From Porphyra umbilicalis (lineage: Eukaryota; Rhodophyta; Bangiophyceae; Bangiales; Bangiaceae), in assembly GCA_002049455.2 (NCBI GenBank), contig KV919093.1, positions 1-64,000 on the forward strand: a DNA stretch of 64,000 nucleotides. Direction: 5' to 3'. How positions within the stretch are numbered: the stretch's first letter is position 1; every line of letters starts with the position of its first letter. Made by a program: the position numbers and the translations under genes. Below are positions 35,009-47,639 of this stretch, one piece after another. A model generated the notes under the pieces. The model ran no database searches. It saw only the letters and a program-made list of their open reading frames with translations, and was not told the origin of the DNA.

Positions 35009-37965
35009 TTCCCCTGTTCGAAAATCTGCGTCTCCCGTGACCGCTTCGCGGTCGCTCACACCGGCCGGTTGGGCGGGCGGGATTGGCGTCACCAGAGGCG
35101 GCACACGGCAGGCCGGGCGGTGGGACGCGGCCGCGGCCCGGGCGGCAGCGCGGCGGCCGGCTGCCGGCGCACCCCCTCCCCCCCCCTGCGCGGCCGCGCG
35201 GCACCGTTTGCCGCCCGCAAATGTGCGCGGCGCGGCCGCGACGGCCGCCGCGGCGGGCGGGCGGGTGGTCGGGCAGACGGGCGGGCCGGCGGCGGCCGCC
35301 CCGTCTGCAGACGAGGACGGCGCGCCGGCGGGTGTGCGCAACGGCACGACCGCGCGCGTTGCCCGCGGGGCCACGCCGCACACCTGTGCACGAGGGGGGG
35401 GGAGCGCGGCGCCGCCGCGGCCCGGCGTGGCATTCCCACCAACGGCCGTTTGGCGGGCCGGCTGGGGGGGGGCGCCCGGATCTATTTTTGGGCACCGCGA
35501 AGAGCAGTTGGGAGAAACGTCGCGACGGCCGCTTGGGGGCGGCGGGTGGGGGGGGGTGGGGGGCACGCAATCGATGCGTCGCCATTGGCCATCACGCTGC
35601 CGGGCTTGCGCCGCCGTCGACCGCCGCCGCCGCCCCGGGTGCGGCGCCGTCGCGGCGGGACGGCCTCGCGGGTCACGCGTCACGCGGTGGCTGGGCGGCG
35701 GCGGCGCGTTTGGTCAGCTGGACCCCAAGTGCGCGGTGGCTCGGAAAGCAGTCAGCTGGCAGACATCCCCCCCTGTGGTGGGGCGCCGCGCACCAGCGGT
35801 GCGGCCGCGCTCGGCACGCCGAGAGAAAAGAGGTGCTCGCGCGTCACTCGAGAAGCAAGCAAGACGATTTGATTGTGTCTCCCGGGGTGTGGCGGGGTGG
35901 AAGCTCGCATCACCCGCGCCCAAGCGTGAGGTTGACGACGCCCATCGTAGCCGCAGCTGACAGTTGCGGGCGTGCACTGGGGGAGGGGGCAGGGCAATCC
36001 GCCCACGCGCGACCGCTCGGCGCGGTGTGAGGGGTATAGGAAGACCAAAATGGGGGGGCAAAAAAACACTCCCGAACCCGCTCCCGCCGCCCTCCACCGC
36101 GTGTCGTACGCGCGACAAGGGGCGGCCTTCCCACGCCACGTTTTTTTGTGTCTCTCCCTTGCCGCGGGGGTCGCAGTGGACGTCCACGAGCCGCGGCAGG
36201 CACGGCGCGACCCACCTTGCACGCACACACGACTGCGCACGTGCGCCAGCGGGGGGTGTGCCCAGTTGGGCGCCGCTGCTCTGGCGCGCCGGGCTGGAAG
36301 GCAGTTGCGCAGCGCAGCGGGCGTCGGAAACGAATCTACTGCCGACGACGCCGACGGCGTGGTCAACCCGCCGTCCATTCCTGTCCTCGGAGTCGCGGCG
36401 ATCGCCACCGACGCACCCTAAAAAGCCTCTCTGCTGTCCTCGCGCCCCCCGTCCTGACGAGTGCAACCAATGGTCCCTTGCCTGCCGCGTGTCACCAATG
36501 CCACGAAGAGCAATCGCGATAAGAGAAGGGGTGCCCGCCGCCGCCACATTCCTTTTGTTAAACGCGGCGCGACGCCGAGCCGCGGCCACCGCGTGAGCAG
36601 CCGCCGTGGGGGTCGCGTCCCCCGGAACGCAACGCCGTCGGACGGTGCACCACGTTTCCCAAGACGGCGGAGAAAGAGTGGCAATTGTGGGGGCTGTGGG
36701 CGTGGGGGGGGGGGGGGGAAGGAGGGCGGCGCCGCAATTGCACTTGCGCACGTCGTGAAGGGGCAGGGCAGGGTATCGGGAACATACCTCGTGTCACGCC
36801 AGGAGGAGGGGGGGGGCGGCCACCGCGCCACCCGGCGTGCAACGGGGCTCGCAACCCATTCGCCGCAGTGAGTCCCCGCCGGTGCCCCCCTTCCACGGAT
36901 CGCATGGGGAGGGTGGAGAGGCGGCGCGCGGGACACGGCGCTTGTAGGACCGACGCGGCTCACGCACGAATTTAGCCTGCGCCCACGCGAGCCGTACCCG
37001 CAGCGGGAGGAAGAGAATCCGCGGACGGTTGCGCGGTGGACGCGGCGGGGGAGGGGTGCCTCGGTGGGTAGGGCTCAGCAGCTCCGTCTTACGCGGGCTT
37101 GCTAACAGTAGGGGGCTTTCACGCAGGGCCGCACGCACCCCGACTGGCAGCCGCCACGCGTGGGGTGGCACGCCACCTGGCGAGTGCTGTCGCAAGCGGC
37201 TGATTTGAGGATTCGGGAGGGCCCCGCCTGACGAGGTCGCGTGACGCCCTCGGCTCGTTTCGGTCGCCGGCGGCGGGCGGAATGACCTCTGTGGGGGGGG
37301 GGTCTCGCGTCAGGTGCGTCTGGTCGGGAGCATGCGCGCCGGCCGACTGTGGGACGGAAGTGGCCGTCGCATTGGCCGGGGACGAGCCTCACCCGAGGAC
37401 CCACCAATGGGGTGGCGGCCAAAGAAAGCCGCTGCGCACGCGGAACGGTCGGTACGTCGCAGTCGCCTCTGCAATCCATGGTCGTCGCCAAAAATAGCTG
37501 GCGTCGCCGGTCCGGCCCGGTCGGCGCTTGACAGAACGTCAGCACTTGACAGGCGTCGCATGAATTAAACGGACGGGCCGTACAGAATGTGACTCCATGG
37601 TGGATGTGTGACCAGGGTGTTTTGATTCTTCTGTCCTGCTGACGGGCGGGGACCATGGGGTGCTATCTTTCAATTTTTGGTCATGCAAGCTTTCAGATTT
37701 TGGAGGAGCATACCTCGGGAGTTGTGGCAGTGGGATCAAGATGCCAGTGACAATTACGAACAAGATCCTCAGTCCTCCTCGCGGCTGGCGTGGTGGCCCG
37801 TTATTGTCCGCCGTGCACCTTCGGTCTCCAGGGCGCACGAGGCGCTTCCTCGTGAGCCCCCTGTACGGCCCCTCGACCGCTTTTCAAGGTGCCTTTCCTG
37901 TTGGACATCAAGGGGGTGATCCCACCGCCCGGGCGGGACCGACCGACGGGCCCCGGTCCGCCTCC
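34380..37965. other. Intergenic, GC-rich, contains a 78-nt C tract
   Basis: Divergent upstream region of the bZIP gene (minus) and the TPS-TPP gene (plus). Long ORFs on both strands are Arg/Pro/Gly strings or featureless and show no family signature. The last 300 bp before 37966 are milder; an in-frame ATG at 37741 lies there. Confidence 0.45.
34930..35007. repeat. Homopolymer C78
   Basis: Seventy-eight consecutive C, flanked by GTCAA and GTTCCCC. It is the longest homopolymer in the window, in non-coding DNA. Confidence 0.95.
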
Positions 37966-40900
37966 ATGGCCGGCATCCTCTCCCGCCTCTTGTCGCTCGG
38001 GCACCCCGTCCCCCCCTCCGCTCCCCCCACGGAAGCGTCGTCGCGCGACAGCAGCGACCCGGAGGACGTGCCCATCACCTCTGGCACCATTGGCGGTGTT
38101 GGTGGCATTGGCGGCGCCGGCGGCGACGGCGACGGCGGGGACGATGACGCGACGACCGCCTCGTCTGGCGGCCGCTCCCGCTCCTCCACCGTTGTCTCCA
38201 TGGAGCGCGGTGGCGTCAGCAAGGTGCGGATGGGGGCCTCTGCAGAGCGCAGCAGCACCAACGTCGTTGCCCCCGGTGGCGGCGGCCCGGGCGGCGGCGG
38301 CGGCGGTAGCGGCGGCGGCACGTCGGCAACGACGACGCCCGCCGGCAAGTCGGGGCTCCTCCAAACGGGCCCCTTTTCCGAAGGCGAGCTGTACGATTCG
38401 GGGATGGGCCGCGGCCTCACCGTCCCGTTCCCGTTGGATGACATGAGCGGCTCCGTGACGGGCGGCAGCGAGTGCGGCACGGGCGCGTCGGGCGGCGACG
38501 GCTCGGCGGTCGACACGGAGGTGGAGGCGGACGAGGCCGGCGCCGGTCTCAACGAGTACCAGCGGGAGTTGGCCGAGGAGGAGGCGGCCGCGCAGATGAG
38601 CTCCCTCGCGTCGACGCTCACCGAGGAGGTGCTGCTGTCGCGCCTCCAAGACTTGCAGATGGAGCTCAAGCTCCTCCGCGACCGCCGCGCCGCGTTTTTG
38701 GCTGCCGCAAGCGGCGCGCCCGCCCCCGCCCTCTCCTCTGACAGCCTCCCGTCGGCGGCAACGACCGGCTTTGCGGCGCACGCGAGCGCCGCGTCGCGGG
38801 CGGCCAAGCGCGTCCCCCCTGCCACGCGCATGCACTCGGGCCCGCTCTTTGTCGCCTCCTTCCGCCTGCAGCTGTCGGTAGACATCACGTCTGAGACGGG
38901 GGCGGTCAAGGCGTCGCTGTCGGCCGGGGGCCTCGGCCTCGTGCCCGCCTTTCGGCACCTCGTCAGCCGCACGCGCATCGTGTGGCTCGGCATGCCCGTC
39001 TTTGCCGCCGGCCAAACGCCCAACGGGGCGACGCAGGCGCGCATCCAGGCACGCCTCCGCGCCCGCAAACCGTCGGCCGTCTTGTCCTACGCGCCCATCT
39101 TCCCCCGCCGCTCCGACGCGGTCACGCACCAAGCGTTTTGCAACAATGTGTTGTGGGCGCTCTTCCACTACCTGCCGCTCTCGTTTGAGGGCGACCGCAG
39201 CTTTCGGCCCGAAATGTTTGAGTCGTACAAGCGGGTGAATGAGGAGTACGCGCTGGCGCTGCTGCGGGAGTTTGAGCGCTCCCGCCGGGGTGTGCCGCCG
39301 GGACAAGACGCGCCGGGACAGGGGGGGGGGGGGGGGGGGGGGGGCCGGGCAAGGCCGCGGGGGGTGCGCCGCCATCCGACGCGCCGGCTGGTGCGGCCGC
39401 GGCGGGGGGGGCGGGCGCCGCGCCGGCGTCCGACGGCGCCGGCGGCACGGGGTCCGTGCCCGGGTCTACCCCCGGGTCTGCCCCCGGGTCTGCCCCCGGG
39501 TCTGCCCCCGGGTCTGCCCCCGGGTCCACCCCCGGTGGTGTGCCCGGCGCCCCCGGCGGGGGCGCAGACGAGAACGGGGTGTTTTGGGTGCACGACTTTC
39601 AGCTGATGCTCGTCCCCAAGATGCTCCGGGAGCGGATGCCGCACGCCAAAATCGGCTTTTTCCTCCACACCCCATTCCCCGCCGGCGAGCTGTACCGGAC
39701 GCTGCCGCCTCGGCGGGAGTTGCTCGAGGGGATGCTCGGCGCGGACCTCATTGGCTTCCACACGTACGATTACGCGCGGCACTTTCTGTCGGCGTGCGAG
39801 CGGATCCTCGGGCTGGACATCCGCCCCAACTGCGTCGACAACCACGGGGTGCTCGTGCACGTTGCCATCTTTCCGTTTGGCATCGACACCAAAACGTTCA
39901 CGTCGGCGATGCTGCGGCCGACGGTCATCCGCCAGCGGGATGCGCTCAAGGAGGAGCTGGCGGGGAAAAAAGTGCTGCTCGGCATTGACCGGCTCGACTA
40001 CATCAAGGGCATCCCGCACAAGCTGCTCGCGTTTGAACACTTTTTGGAGACGTACCCCGAATACGTCGGCCATGTGGTGCTCGTACAGATTGCGACGCCG
40101 TCGTCGACCACGTCCGAGGAGTATGCGGGCTTTCGCGCGGAAATCTTGGAGGAGGTCGGCCGCATCAATGGGCGGTTTGGGACGGTGGACGACATGCCCA
40201 TCCACTACCGGGAGCACGCCATGTCTTTTGACACCCTGTGCGCGCTCTACTCCATGGCGGACGTGGCGGTGATCACGTCGCTCCGCGACGGGATGAACCT
40301 CGTCTCGTACGAGTACATTGTTTGCCAAGCCAAGAACCGGGGCGTCCTCGTCCTCTCAGAGTACACGGGAGCGGCGCAGTCGCTGCCGGGCGCGCTCCTG
40401 TGCAACCCGTGGTCGGTGGAGGAGGTGTCCCACACCCTCCACGTGGCGCTGACCATGTCGGACGCGGAGCGGGAGCTCAAACACAAGAAGCTCTACCGCT
40501 ACATCCTCATGCACTCGTCGTCGCAGTGGGGGCTCAACTTTGTGTCGGACCTGCTGCAATACTCGACGGCGCGGCGGATGGCCGTCGAGAAGCTCATGCG
40601 GTTGCCCGTCGCGCACGTGCGGTGGTTGTTTGCGCGGCGCCGCCGACGCCTCATCCTCCTCGACTATGACGGCACGCTGCGGACGTGGGAGTCCCAACCC
40701 GAGCTCGCAGAGCCGAGCCCGCGCCTGCGGGCGCTCCTCAAACGCCTTGCCGCCGACGAGTCCAACATGGTGTTCATCATTACCGGTCGCCAAAAGGACA
40801 CGATGCGGCGGTGGTTCTCGGGGCTCGGCGTCGGCTTTGCGGTGGAGCACGGCTACGCCCTCCAGTGGCCGGCGCGCGTGCGCTCCGTCTTTCGCCAGTC

Positions 40901-42596
40901 GGCGGAGCGGGTGTCGGTGGCGCGGCCGCTCGACGGGCCGTCGCCGCTGGCGGGCGTATCGCCGCTCGTCGGGCCCGCGTCGCTCACCGCCGTGCCGTCG
41001 CCGCCCATTGGGCCGTCGCCGCTGGCGTCGGTGCTGCCGCCGCCGGGCGACGTGCCGCCCCCGTGGGGTGCACCCCCGCCGCCGCCACGCCGGCAGGAGC
41101 GGGCGTCGCCCGCCTCATCCACCGCCGCCCTCCCGGTCCCCAGCCGCCGGCCCGCCTCGTCGCCGCTGCTGATGAGCTCCGACGGGGGCAGCTTGGAGGT
41201 GCCGCCCTTTGACACGCCCGCCCTCTCCCTGGACCTGTCCTGGGCGAGCGGAGCCGCCGGCGGCCTTGCCGGCGACGCGACCGCCGCGCCCGGCGGTGAG
41301 GAGGAGGACTGGTGGGAGGAGCGCCCCGAAAATGACCCCGCCACGGAGCGCGCCCTCGTCGCCGCGCTCGCGCAGGCGCGGTCGCTGCTCAAAACGTTTG
41401 AGCGCCACACCCCCGGCTCGTTTGTCGTTGACAAGGAGTCGTCAGTCACGTGGCTGTACCGCGACGCGGATACCAACTTTGCGTTTACGCAGGCTAAGGA
41501 GGCGCGGCAGCGCCTCGAGGAGGTCCTCGGCGGCTCCCCGCTCGAGGTCCTCGTCGGACACAAAATTCTCTACGTGCGCCCGCGGGGGGTCAACAAGGGC
41601 GCGACGGTCCGCCAGATTGTGCGGCGGATGCGTCACGTGGATGGCGGCGTCGGCGGGCCAGACCTGCTCTTTGCGATTGGCGACGATAAGAGCGACGAGC
41701 AGATGTTTGAGGAGGTGGAGGGCATCCGCGAGGCGGCTGCCGCGCAGCGCAACACCACGTCGGGGGCGCTCGACGAAGCGACGCACGACGAGGATCGGCG
41801 GCGCGAGTGGGAGGCGGAGCAGCACGCGGCGCGAAAGAGCGCGTCGGCGACCGTGGCGGCGGCGGCAGCGACGGTGGCGACGGTGGCGGCGGCGGCCGCC
41901 GCAGGGGAGGTACCGTCGTTGCCAGCAGCGCCGCCGCCGGCGCCGTCGCCGTGGGCGGGGGCACCAGTAACCGTGCCGGGCGTGAGCCCCCGCCTCCGCG
42001 CGACGAGCACCCACGGGAGCACACGGTCGCTCGCGACGCTCGCCTCGGACGACGTGGCGGCGGGGGATTCGTCGGCTGACGAGGGCGGGCCGGACGGCGG
42101 CGGCCCCGACGGCGACGGCCTCGGCGGCGACGCAGAGGCGCCCGCCCCGCCGCGGCGGCGGCGGCGGCGGCGGCGGCAGCCGCGGTGGGCCCCCGACGAG
42201 GACGGGCGGGCGGGGGCGTCGACGGCGGCGGGGGCGCCGTCGACGCCGCCGCCGTCGCCTCCGACGCCGTCGGCGGCGGCGGCCGCCTCTGGCACCACCC
42301 CCGTCGCCGCGGGCGCCGCCTGGCCGACCACCCCTGCGGCCGCCGACGGACCTGGCGGCGGCGGCAGCGGCGGCGGCGGCGGCAGCGGCGGCGGCAGCTT
42401 TGGGGCTCCCGACAAGACCACCCGCCTTGCCGCCACCGAGACGGACGAGGACGTGGCGGCGGCCGGGTCGGGGTCGGCCGACATTGCCGTGTTGACGTGC
42501 ACGGTCGGGCGCAAGACGACCAAGGCACGCTACTGCTTTGACGATGTGGCGGATGTCATTCGGGCGCTCGAGGAGCTCGTCGATGGGGGGCCATGA
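37966..42596 (+). CDS. TPS: Trehalose-6-phosphate synthase/phosphatase (class II TPS), frame broken at G24
   Basis: The chosen start is ATG 37966 (MAGILSRLLSLGHPVPPS); an in-frame ATG at 37741 would add 75 residues. About 290 disordered residues precede the GT20 domain: FVASFRLQLSV, IVWLGMPVFA, CNNVLWALFHYLPLSF, then a Gly/Pro/Ala insertion with G24 (39321-39344), where the frame changes, and PGSAPGS repeats. The domain resumes VFWVHDFQLMLVP, FFLHTPFPAGELYRTLP, GIDRLDYIKGIPHKL and LRDGMNLVSYEYI, so the donor and acceptor residues of TPS are present. The phosphatase part has the nucleophile motif LLDYDGTL (40659-40682), VFIITGRQ and AIGDDKSDEQMF (41678 on), all intact. Low-complexity inserts interrupt both domains. 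The enzyme makes trehalose-6-phosphate from UDP-glucose and glucose-6-phosphate, and the second domain could dephosphorylate it. Total length is two bases off a multiple of three. A poly(A) signal follows at 42657. Confidence 0.9.
39459..39533 (+). repeat. 12-bp tandem repeat inside the TPS gene
   Basis: About six units of CCCGGGTCTGCC-type sequence encode PGSA/PGST repeats in the insertion that splits the GT20 domain. Confidence 0.85.
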
Positions 42597-43114
42597 TGCG
42601 TCGTGGGCGGAGCCGAGGGCGGGGGTGTGGCATGCTGAAAGGGTGTACAGTGTCGCAATAAAGATGTGGGATCGGGGGTCGTACGAGTCTGCAAACGTAG
42701 TGGCACAACGCCACCGCCGCAGACGCGGACAGGACGGCGTGGCGGCAGTTTCGCGAGCCGCGCGCGCACAAACGCAGCGGCGTTCACTGCACCATGGAAA
42801 GATATTGCCAGGCGACATGAGGCGACACTCGTGCGCCTATGCGAGCACCCACGGGCCTGAGAGACCCCACCGCGACGCGTCCAAACACGAAAACAGAGTC
42901 ACACCAACAAACAATACCAAAACATCAAAAATAAACGATACGACCATGCAACACGGATCTATACATACACGGTGGGCGGCGGTGGTGCACCACCGCCGAG
43001 CCCCCCCCCCAGATGGAAACAAGACAAACCAATGCGAGAAAATCCACAGCAGAGGCAAGAAACAACAGTCAACACTCCCAGACGCGCGCACCCGCGAGCC
43101 ACCTAAGTCCGCGC
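42597..43114. other. Short intergenic stretch between convergent genes
   Basis: 3' flanks of the TPS-TPP gene and the cyclin gene. It contains the poly(A) signal at 42657 and an A-rich patch at 42890-43080. No gene was found. Confidence 0.5.
42657..42662 (+). terminator. Polyadenylation signal AATAAA of the TPS-TPP gene
   Basis: AATAAA lies 61 nt after the stop codon, in sequence much less GC-rich than the coding region. The orientation and distance suit a 3' end signal. Confidence 0.5.
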
Positions 43115-44521
43115 TCAGCCGCCCAACCCCAACGCCGTCAGCAGCGGGTGGCTTCTCCGCCGAACGGGCACCGGGCGCAGGCCGCCGCTGCCGCGGCGGC
43201 CGCTGCCAACGGCGCCGAGCACCCCCCCCCCGCTCCCCCCCAACAGCGACGCCGTCGTCGACGACGACGACGACGACGACGACGAGGCGGCCGTCGACAC
43301 AACGCGCAGCAGCGCCGACACCGCGGCGGGGTTGCTCCCAACCCCCCGCGCGCCGCCCGACGCTTGGCGCGACACGCACCCGTCGGGCGGGCGGCGGGCG
43401 GCCACGACCGCGGCGGCGGCCGCCACGGCCGGCGTCGGCACCGCCGCCGCCGCCGGCGGGTCATTGGCAGCGCCCAGCGGCGGCCGCTGCCGCGTGTCAA
43501 CCGGCGGCGTCACAATGGCCGCGGGCGCAGCCGCTGCCGCCGCCGCCGCCACCGTCGCCGCGCCCGCCGTCAGGGTCCCCGTCAGCGCCGCAACGCGGAC
43601 GTCAAACTCGCGCGGCGTCACGAACGTGCGCCACTCAATCGCGGCGAGGAGCGCGAGCTCCAACAGCTGCATTTCCGCCGGGCACACCCCCCCCACGGCC
43701 CCATAGTGCGCCGCCGACACGATCGTGTCGTCGTGGAGCTTGGCCGCCACCGACACGGCCGTCAGCAGCAGCCGGTGCGCATTGAGCGGGGAGGGGGAGA
43801 GGGACTCGGGGCACGCCACCGCCGCGCGGGAGAGGAGGATGGACGCAAGGACGACGCTTGCCGCCGACGCGCCCCCATACTGGCACACGCGGTCGACGTA
43901 CGCGGCAATGCCAATGCCGGGGGGCTCCACGCAGTGAAAGGCGGAATTCCAGTCAACGGCCGCCGCCGACGCAGCACCGTCGGTGGGGGAGGGGAAGGCG
44001 GGCCGCCGCGGCGGCGGCGGCGGCGCCGGGGCGGCCGACGCGACTTGCGCTTCGAGCCACAGCCCGAGGGCGGCCGCCGAGACGCCGTCGGCGACAAAGG
44101 CGCCCCAGGTCGCCGCCGCCGTCCTTCCGGCCGACGGGGGTGGGGTGCGCGCAGGCACGGACGACGAGGCGTGGACATTGTCACAGCCGCCGACCGCCGC
44201 CGACGGCGGCACGTCGGCAGCGCACCCAAAGCCCGGGTCTTGCGGCAGATCCGCCTCGGCGCCCGAGGAGAGGAGCGACATCCACGAGAGGGAGTCTGAG
44301 AGCGTCGCCGATGGGGGACCCGTGGGGCCCTCACACGCGCCCGCGCCATCCGCCGAGGCGCCGCCGGGCTCGCCGCCGTCTGGCGTGCCGTCGGGGGTGC
44401 CGACGGCGCCCGCCGTCGCGCGCGGGCACCCGCCGTCGGCGGGCGCCACCGCCGTCGCCTTGATCATGGACGGCGCGGCGCCGTCACCGATGCGGCCATC
44501 GATCATGGTGGGGGACGCCAT
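43115..44521 (-). CDS. PHO80/P-U-type cyclin
   Basis: Intronless, 468 aa, ATG at 44521 (MASPTMIDGRIGDGAAPS). The first 185 residues are Ser/Pro/Gly-rich. The cyclin box, about residues 190-310, reads WNSAFHCVEPPGIGIAAYV, VDRVCQYGGASAASVVLASI, NAHRLLLTAVSVAAKLHDD, HYGAVGGVCPAEMQLLEL and LLAAIEWRTFVTPREFDV. The pattern (aYvdRv, then NvHRLllTavmvAaKf.DD, the GGv...EmN.lE block) is that of the PHO80/plant P-type cyclins, although the usual asparagine in the E-x-N block is Gln here. The rest is Ala- and Ser-rich. It would bind and activate a cyclin-dependent kinase; in fungi this class signals phosphate status, and in algae the role is open. No frame break is seen although the ends are compositionally extreme. 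Confidence 0.8.
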   Translation of the reverse strand: MASPTMIDGRIGDGAAPSMIKATAVAPADGGCPRATAGAVGTPDGTPDGGEPGGASADGAGACEGPTGPPSATLSDSLSWMSLLSSGAEADLPQDPGFGCAADVPPSAAVGGCDNVHASSSVPARTPPPSAGRTAAATWGAFVADGVSAAALGLWLEAQVASAAPAPPPPPRRPAFPSPTDGAASAAAVDWNSAFHCVEPPGIGIAAYVDRVCQYGGASAASVVLASILLSRAAVACPESLSPSPLNAHRLLLTAVSVAAKLHDDTIVSAAHYGAVGGVCPAEMQLLELALLAAIEWRTFVTPREFDVRVAALTGTLTAGAATVAAAAAAAAPAAIVTPPVDTRQRPPLGAANDPPAAAAVPTPAVAAAAAVVAARRPPDGCVSRQASGGARGVGSNPAAVSALLRVVSTAASSSSSSSSSTTASLLGGSGGGVLGAVGSGRRGSGGLRPVPVRRRSHPLLTALGLGG

Positions 44522-46838
44522 GGCACCTCTTGACGCGACACGTCTACAACGACGACGCCCGTGCTGCCAACCCGCGGCGCCACTGAGGCGCGCGGGGTAG
44601 AGCCCCCAAACCGGCCCACCGGGGGGTTTACGGCCGCCCGCAACACACTACCAAACAACAACAAGATCAACGCCAACCGTACAATGTTGACGCCGTCGTC
44701 GATTCGGTGGACGCCGCAGATGAAAACTGTGGCGTCGACGAGCGAGGCAAAGAAGCGTCCGCGGGCGGGATGGGGTGACAAACACTCGCGCTCACGCACA
44801 CACCCGCAGCACCGGCCGCACCGCGAGATAAGCCGTGCCGTCAAGCACTCACGCGGCGGGTGCGGGGCGTCGTCGCCACGTCGCACGAGAGGGGGGGGGG
44901 TGCCGGCGTCGGCAAACCACAGGTGGCGGCGACGGCAGGGGGGCCACGGCGTGGGAGGGAGTCTGGGGGGTGCGCGCGCCCGTGGGCCCCGGGCCAGCCA
45001 GTTCAGCAGGGCGGAAACGCCTCGGTCCCCCCCCCCCCTCACGCCCCTCACAGTCACGCCCCCCGCAGCAGGGCACCGCCCCCCCGCCGGTTGGCCGCAC
45101 AAGAGGCGTCGTCAGCGGCGTCCAGAAGGGGCCACGCGTTGGAGCCGCTTGGCGGGGGCGGTGCTCGCGATTCAAGGCCCAAAGTAGCCCACGCGCGCTC
45201 GCGCCGTGCAGCGCGTGCATCTCCCGCGACGAGGCGCCGCCCACACCCTTACAGAGCGGTTGGGAGCGTGCCGAAGTCGCTTGTTTCGAAACGAGGTGGT
45301 GGATTCCTCACTGGGTGCTTCGGAAAGGTACAGTACGTGCCGGCACGTGCCCACGTCCGGGGCCCCGCTGAGGCCACGCTGGAGGCGGTGACCGGGCCTG
45401 CGCCACTCACATCCAGCGTTGATGGCCGTCGTCTTCGCGAGCACTTGGTTGGACGCGCGTGTGAATTGTGGCAGGCTACTTTTTGAAGCGGTCGCTCGAC
45501 GAGCGTGTGTGGCGGGCTGCAGCCCGCCGTGTGGACGCGAGACCGCGGTCGCGTGCGCGGCAGGCGCGCGGCAACCGCGGCCGCTTCCCCTTCGCGGACG
45601 CCGTCGCGGGCGAGCGGGTCGGCACGGCGGGGCCGCCCCGCTGCGCCCACCGTGTGGGCGGGCGTTGGCAGTGTCGGCAATCAGCAGGGCTTCATGCTGC
45701 AGGCGCCCGGCTCATCATCCGCATGTTGCGTGGACGGCGGGATCTGCGCTGCCACCCCATCAAGAACGCTGCTCGGCGGCTGCCCCGTCCTCGCCCGGGG
45801 TCGTCCCGCCGTCCGCGGGATTCCTCCCCCCCGTGCAGCGCCCACGGTGACGGGTGGCGCGCAGGGGGGTGGACGCTGCGCCCATGGCCAAACGCCGTTG
45901 CTGGGGGGGCGCCCGCGTTCCTCGCCGCACGCCAACGCCGCCGCGTTTGCGACCGCGAGCGGCGGTCGGTGGCCAGGCTGCGGGTGGCGGCGGTTGCTGC
46001 CTGGGTGACACGACGGGCGGCGGGTGTCACAGGCGGGAGCGCCACCGTCATCATCGAAACCACCGCCTGCCGAAATGAGTGGCTCCAAAACCACCGTTAG
46101 ACCCAGCCACGACGCCGCGGGCGCGCACCACATTGTCCTTCAAGGTGCGACCCTTGCCCCTGTACCTCATCAGCGGCGACTATCGCCTCCCCCATCGCGC
46201 GCGCAAAGGCACTCTCCAGCCTGCAGGACGACGACGGACTGAACCAAACGACGGCTGTGTGGGTGGTGCACCCGCGCTCGGCGGCGGCGGAGCAGAGGAA
46301 ACGTCCCGAACAACGCGCACTACAGAGAGAAACCATGCCACCTCAACGGCGGCGCCCCCATCCACTGCTAGAGTGCACGAAGCAGGCCGACGCCCCGCAT
46401 TGTGCACGCCACTGTGTGCCGCGGCCGTCGCCGCCACGGGGGCAAGCTGCTCGGACTGAGATGCATCGCTCGGGAGGACCTTGGGACACACGTCAGGGCG
46501 CACCAGGGCAGATTCGTGGCCAATGCCGCGGCACTCGCGGGGTTGCTACGGGAGCCACCGTGCGGTTCCCTTCCGAGGTGGGCCTGTGGTCCGGCCACAA
46601 GCGATCAAGTCGGTGTACAGTCTATCCTCGATGATGGCCCACCCCTACGGCACGAATTGCACCTGCCAGCACTATTGCCACAGCCAGTGCTGAAGGCTAC
46701 TTCATCAACAATCGTGACCAGAAGCTGCCCTCCTGATGCGATCAATGCAGGTCGGTCTCTGAAATGGAGCTCAGAGCCTTGCGCGACGTGAGAATGTGCC
46801 TTGATCGCCTCTCTGGGGGCGATCGTTGGTCGACTCGT

Positions 46839-46860
46839 TAAAGGCCCACCTGGGCCTTTA
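46839..46860. repeat. Perfect hairpin, 10-bp arms
   Basis: TAAAGGCCCA and TGGGCCTTTA are separated by CC, in the mild intergenic block. Confidence 0.85.
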
Positions 46861-47639
46861 TCGTCCCTGTGCCTATTCTGGATCACTCAGGTCAAATGTG
46901 GATCACCGGAATCGTCGATTCCAGCCTATTTGCCCACTGTTTTTTCTTCCTCTGACGAGCGCTCAGTACAGAAGCACGCGGGAGGGCTATAAACATACGA
47001 GCAGAAGCCTGAGCTGAAGGGCTTTCGAACGGTGTAGAGAAAAGTACCATGATCGAAGATAAACACGTGTTTATGTCGCATAGCCCTATCGATCGGGCAG
47101 AACCGCCGCCAAGTCGCTTGTATTGTTACACACACACGATCGATCGAAGGCAAATTTATGTTAATCACCAACATATTGTCACTCGGTGGCCGCAAAGTCC
47201 TCCGTGGCCGTCCATCCAACCCCAGGCGCGGCTACGTCGCTGGCCTCAGATGGCCGAGACACAGTATTGTTCCCCGTTGGGCAGCAATGATCCTACAATT
47301 ACTCTTTCATTGTGTCTTTGTGTGTCCTTTTTCGATCGATTGCCGTCGCGTGGTGTGAAACGATCCGACGATCGGTGATCCAGAGATGCCGCTGGATGGT
47401 AATTCTACGTCACACTGGAGAGCGCTATAGAAGAGCAGAAAAGAGTAAGAAGACATGCACAAAACGTATTACTTCTCGCGTGGCGTTTGTAGAGAAACTC
47501 ACAGGCTTTCCAGTGCACTCGCGCAACCCGTGCTCTGATGGACGTTGCCTTCTCTGAGCCCAGAAAAGGACAAAAGTGATCCATATCTGACACAGCGACG
47601 TTAGCGGTTGTGACAAGGTCGGGGATTGACTGTATTGAC

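Noticed and set aside
35714-36751. 345-codon minus-strand ORF
   Set aside because: Mixed Arg/Cys/Pro content, no family signature and no partner signal; probably a stop-poor shadow.
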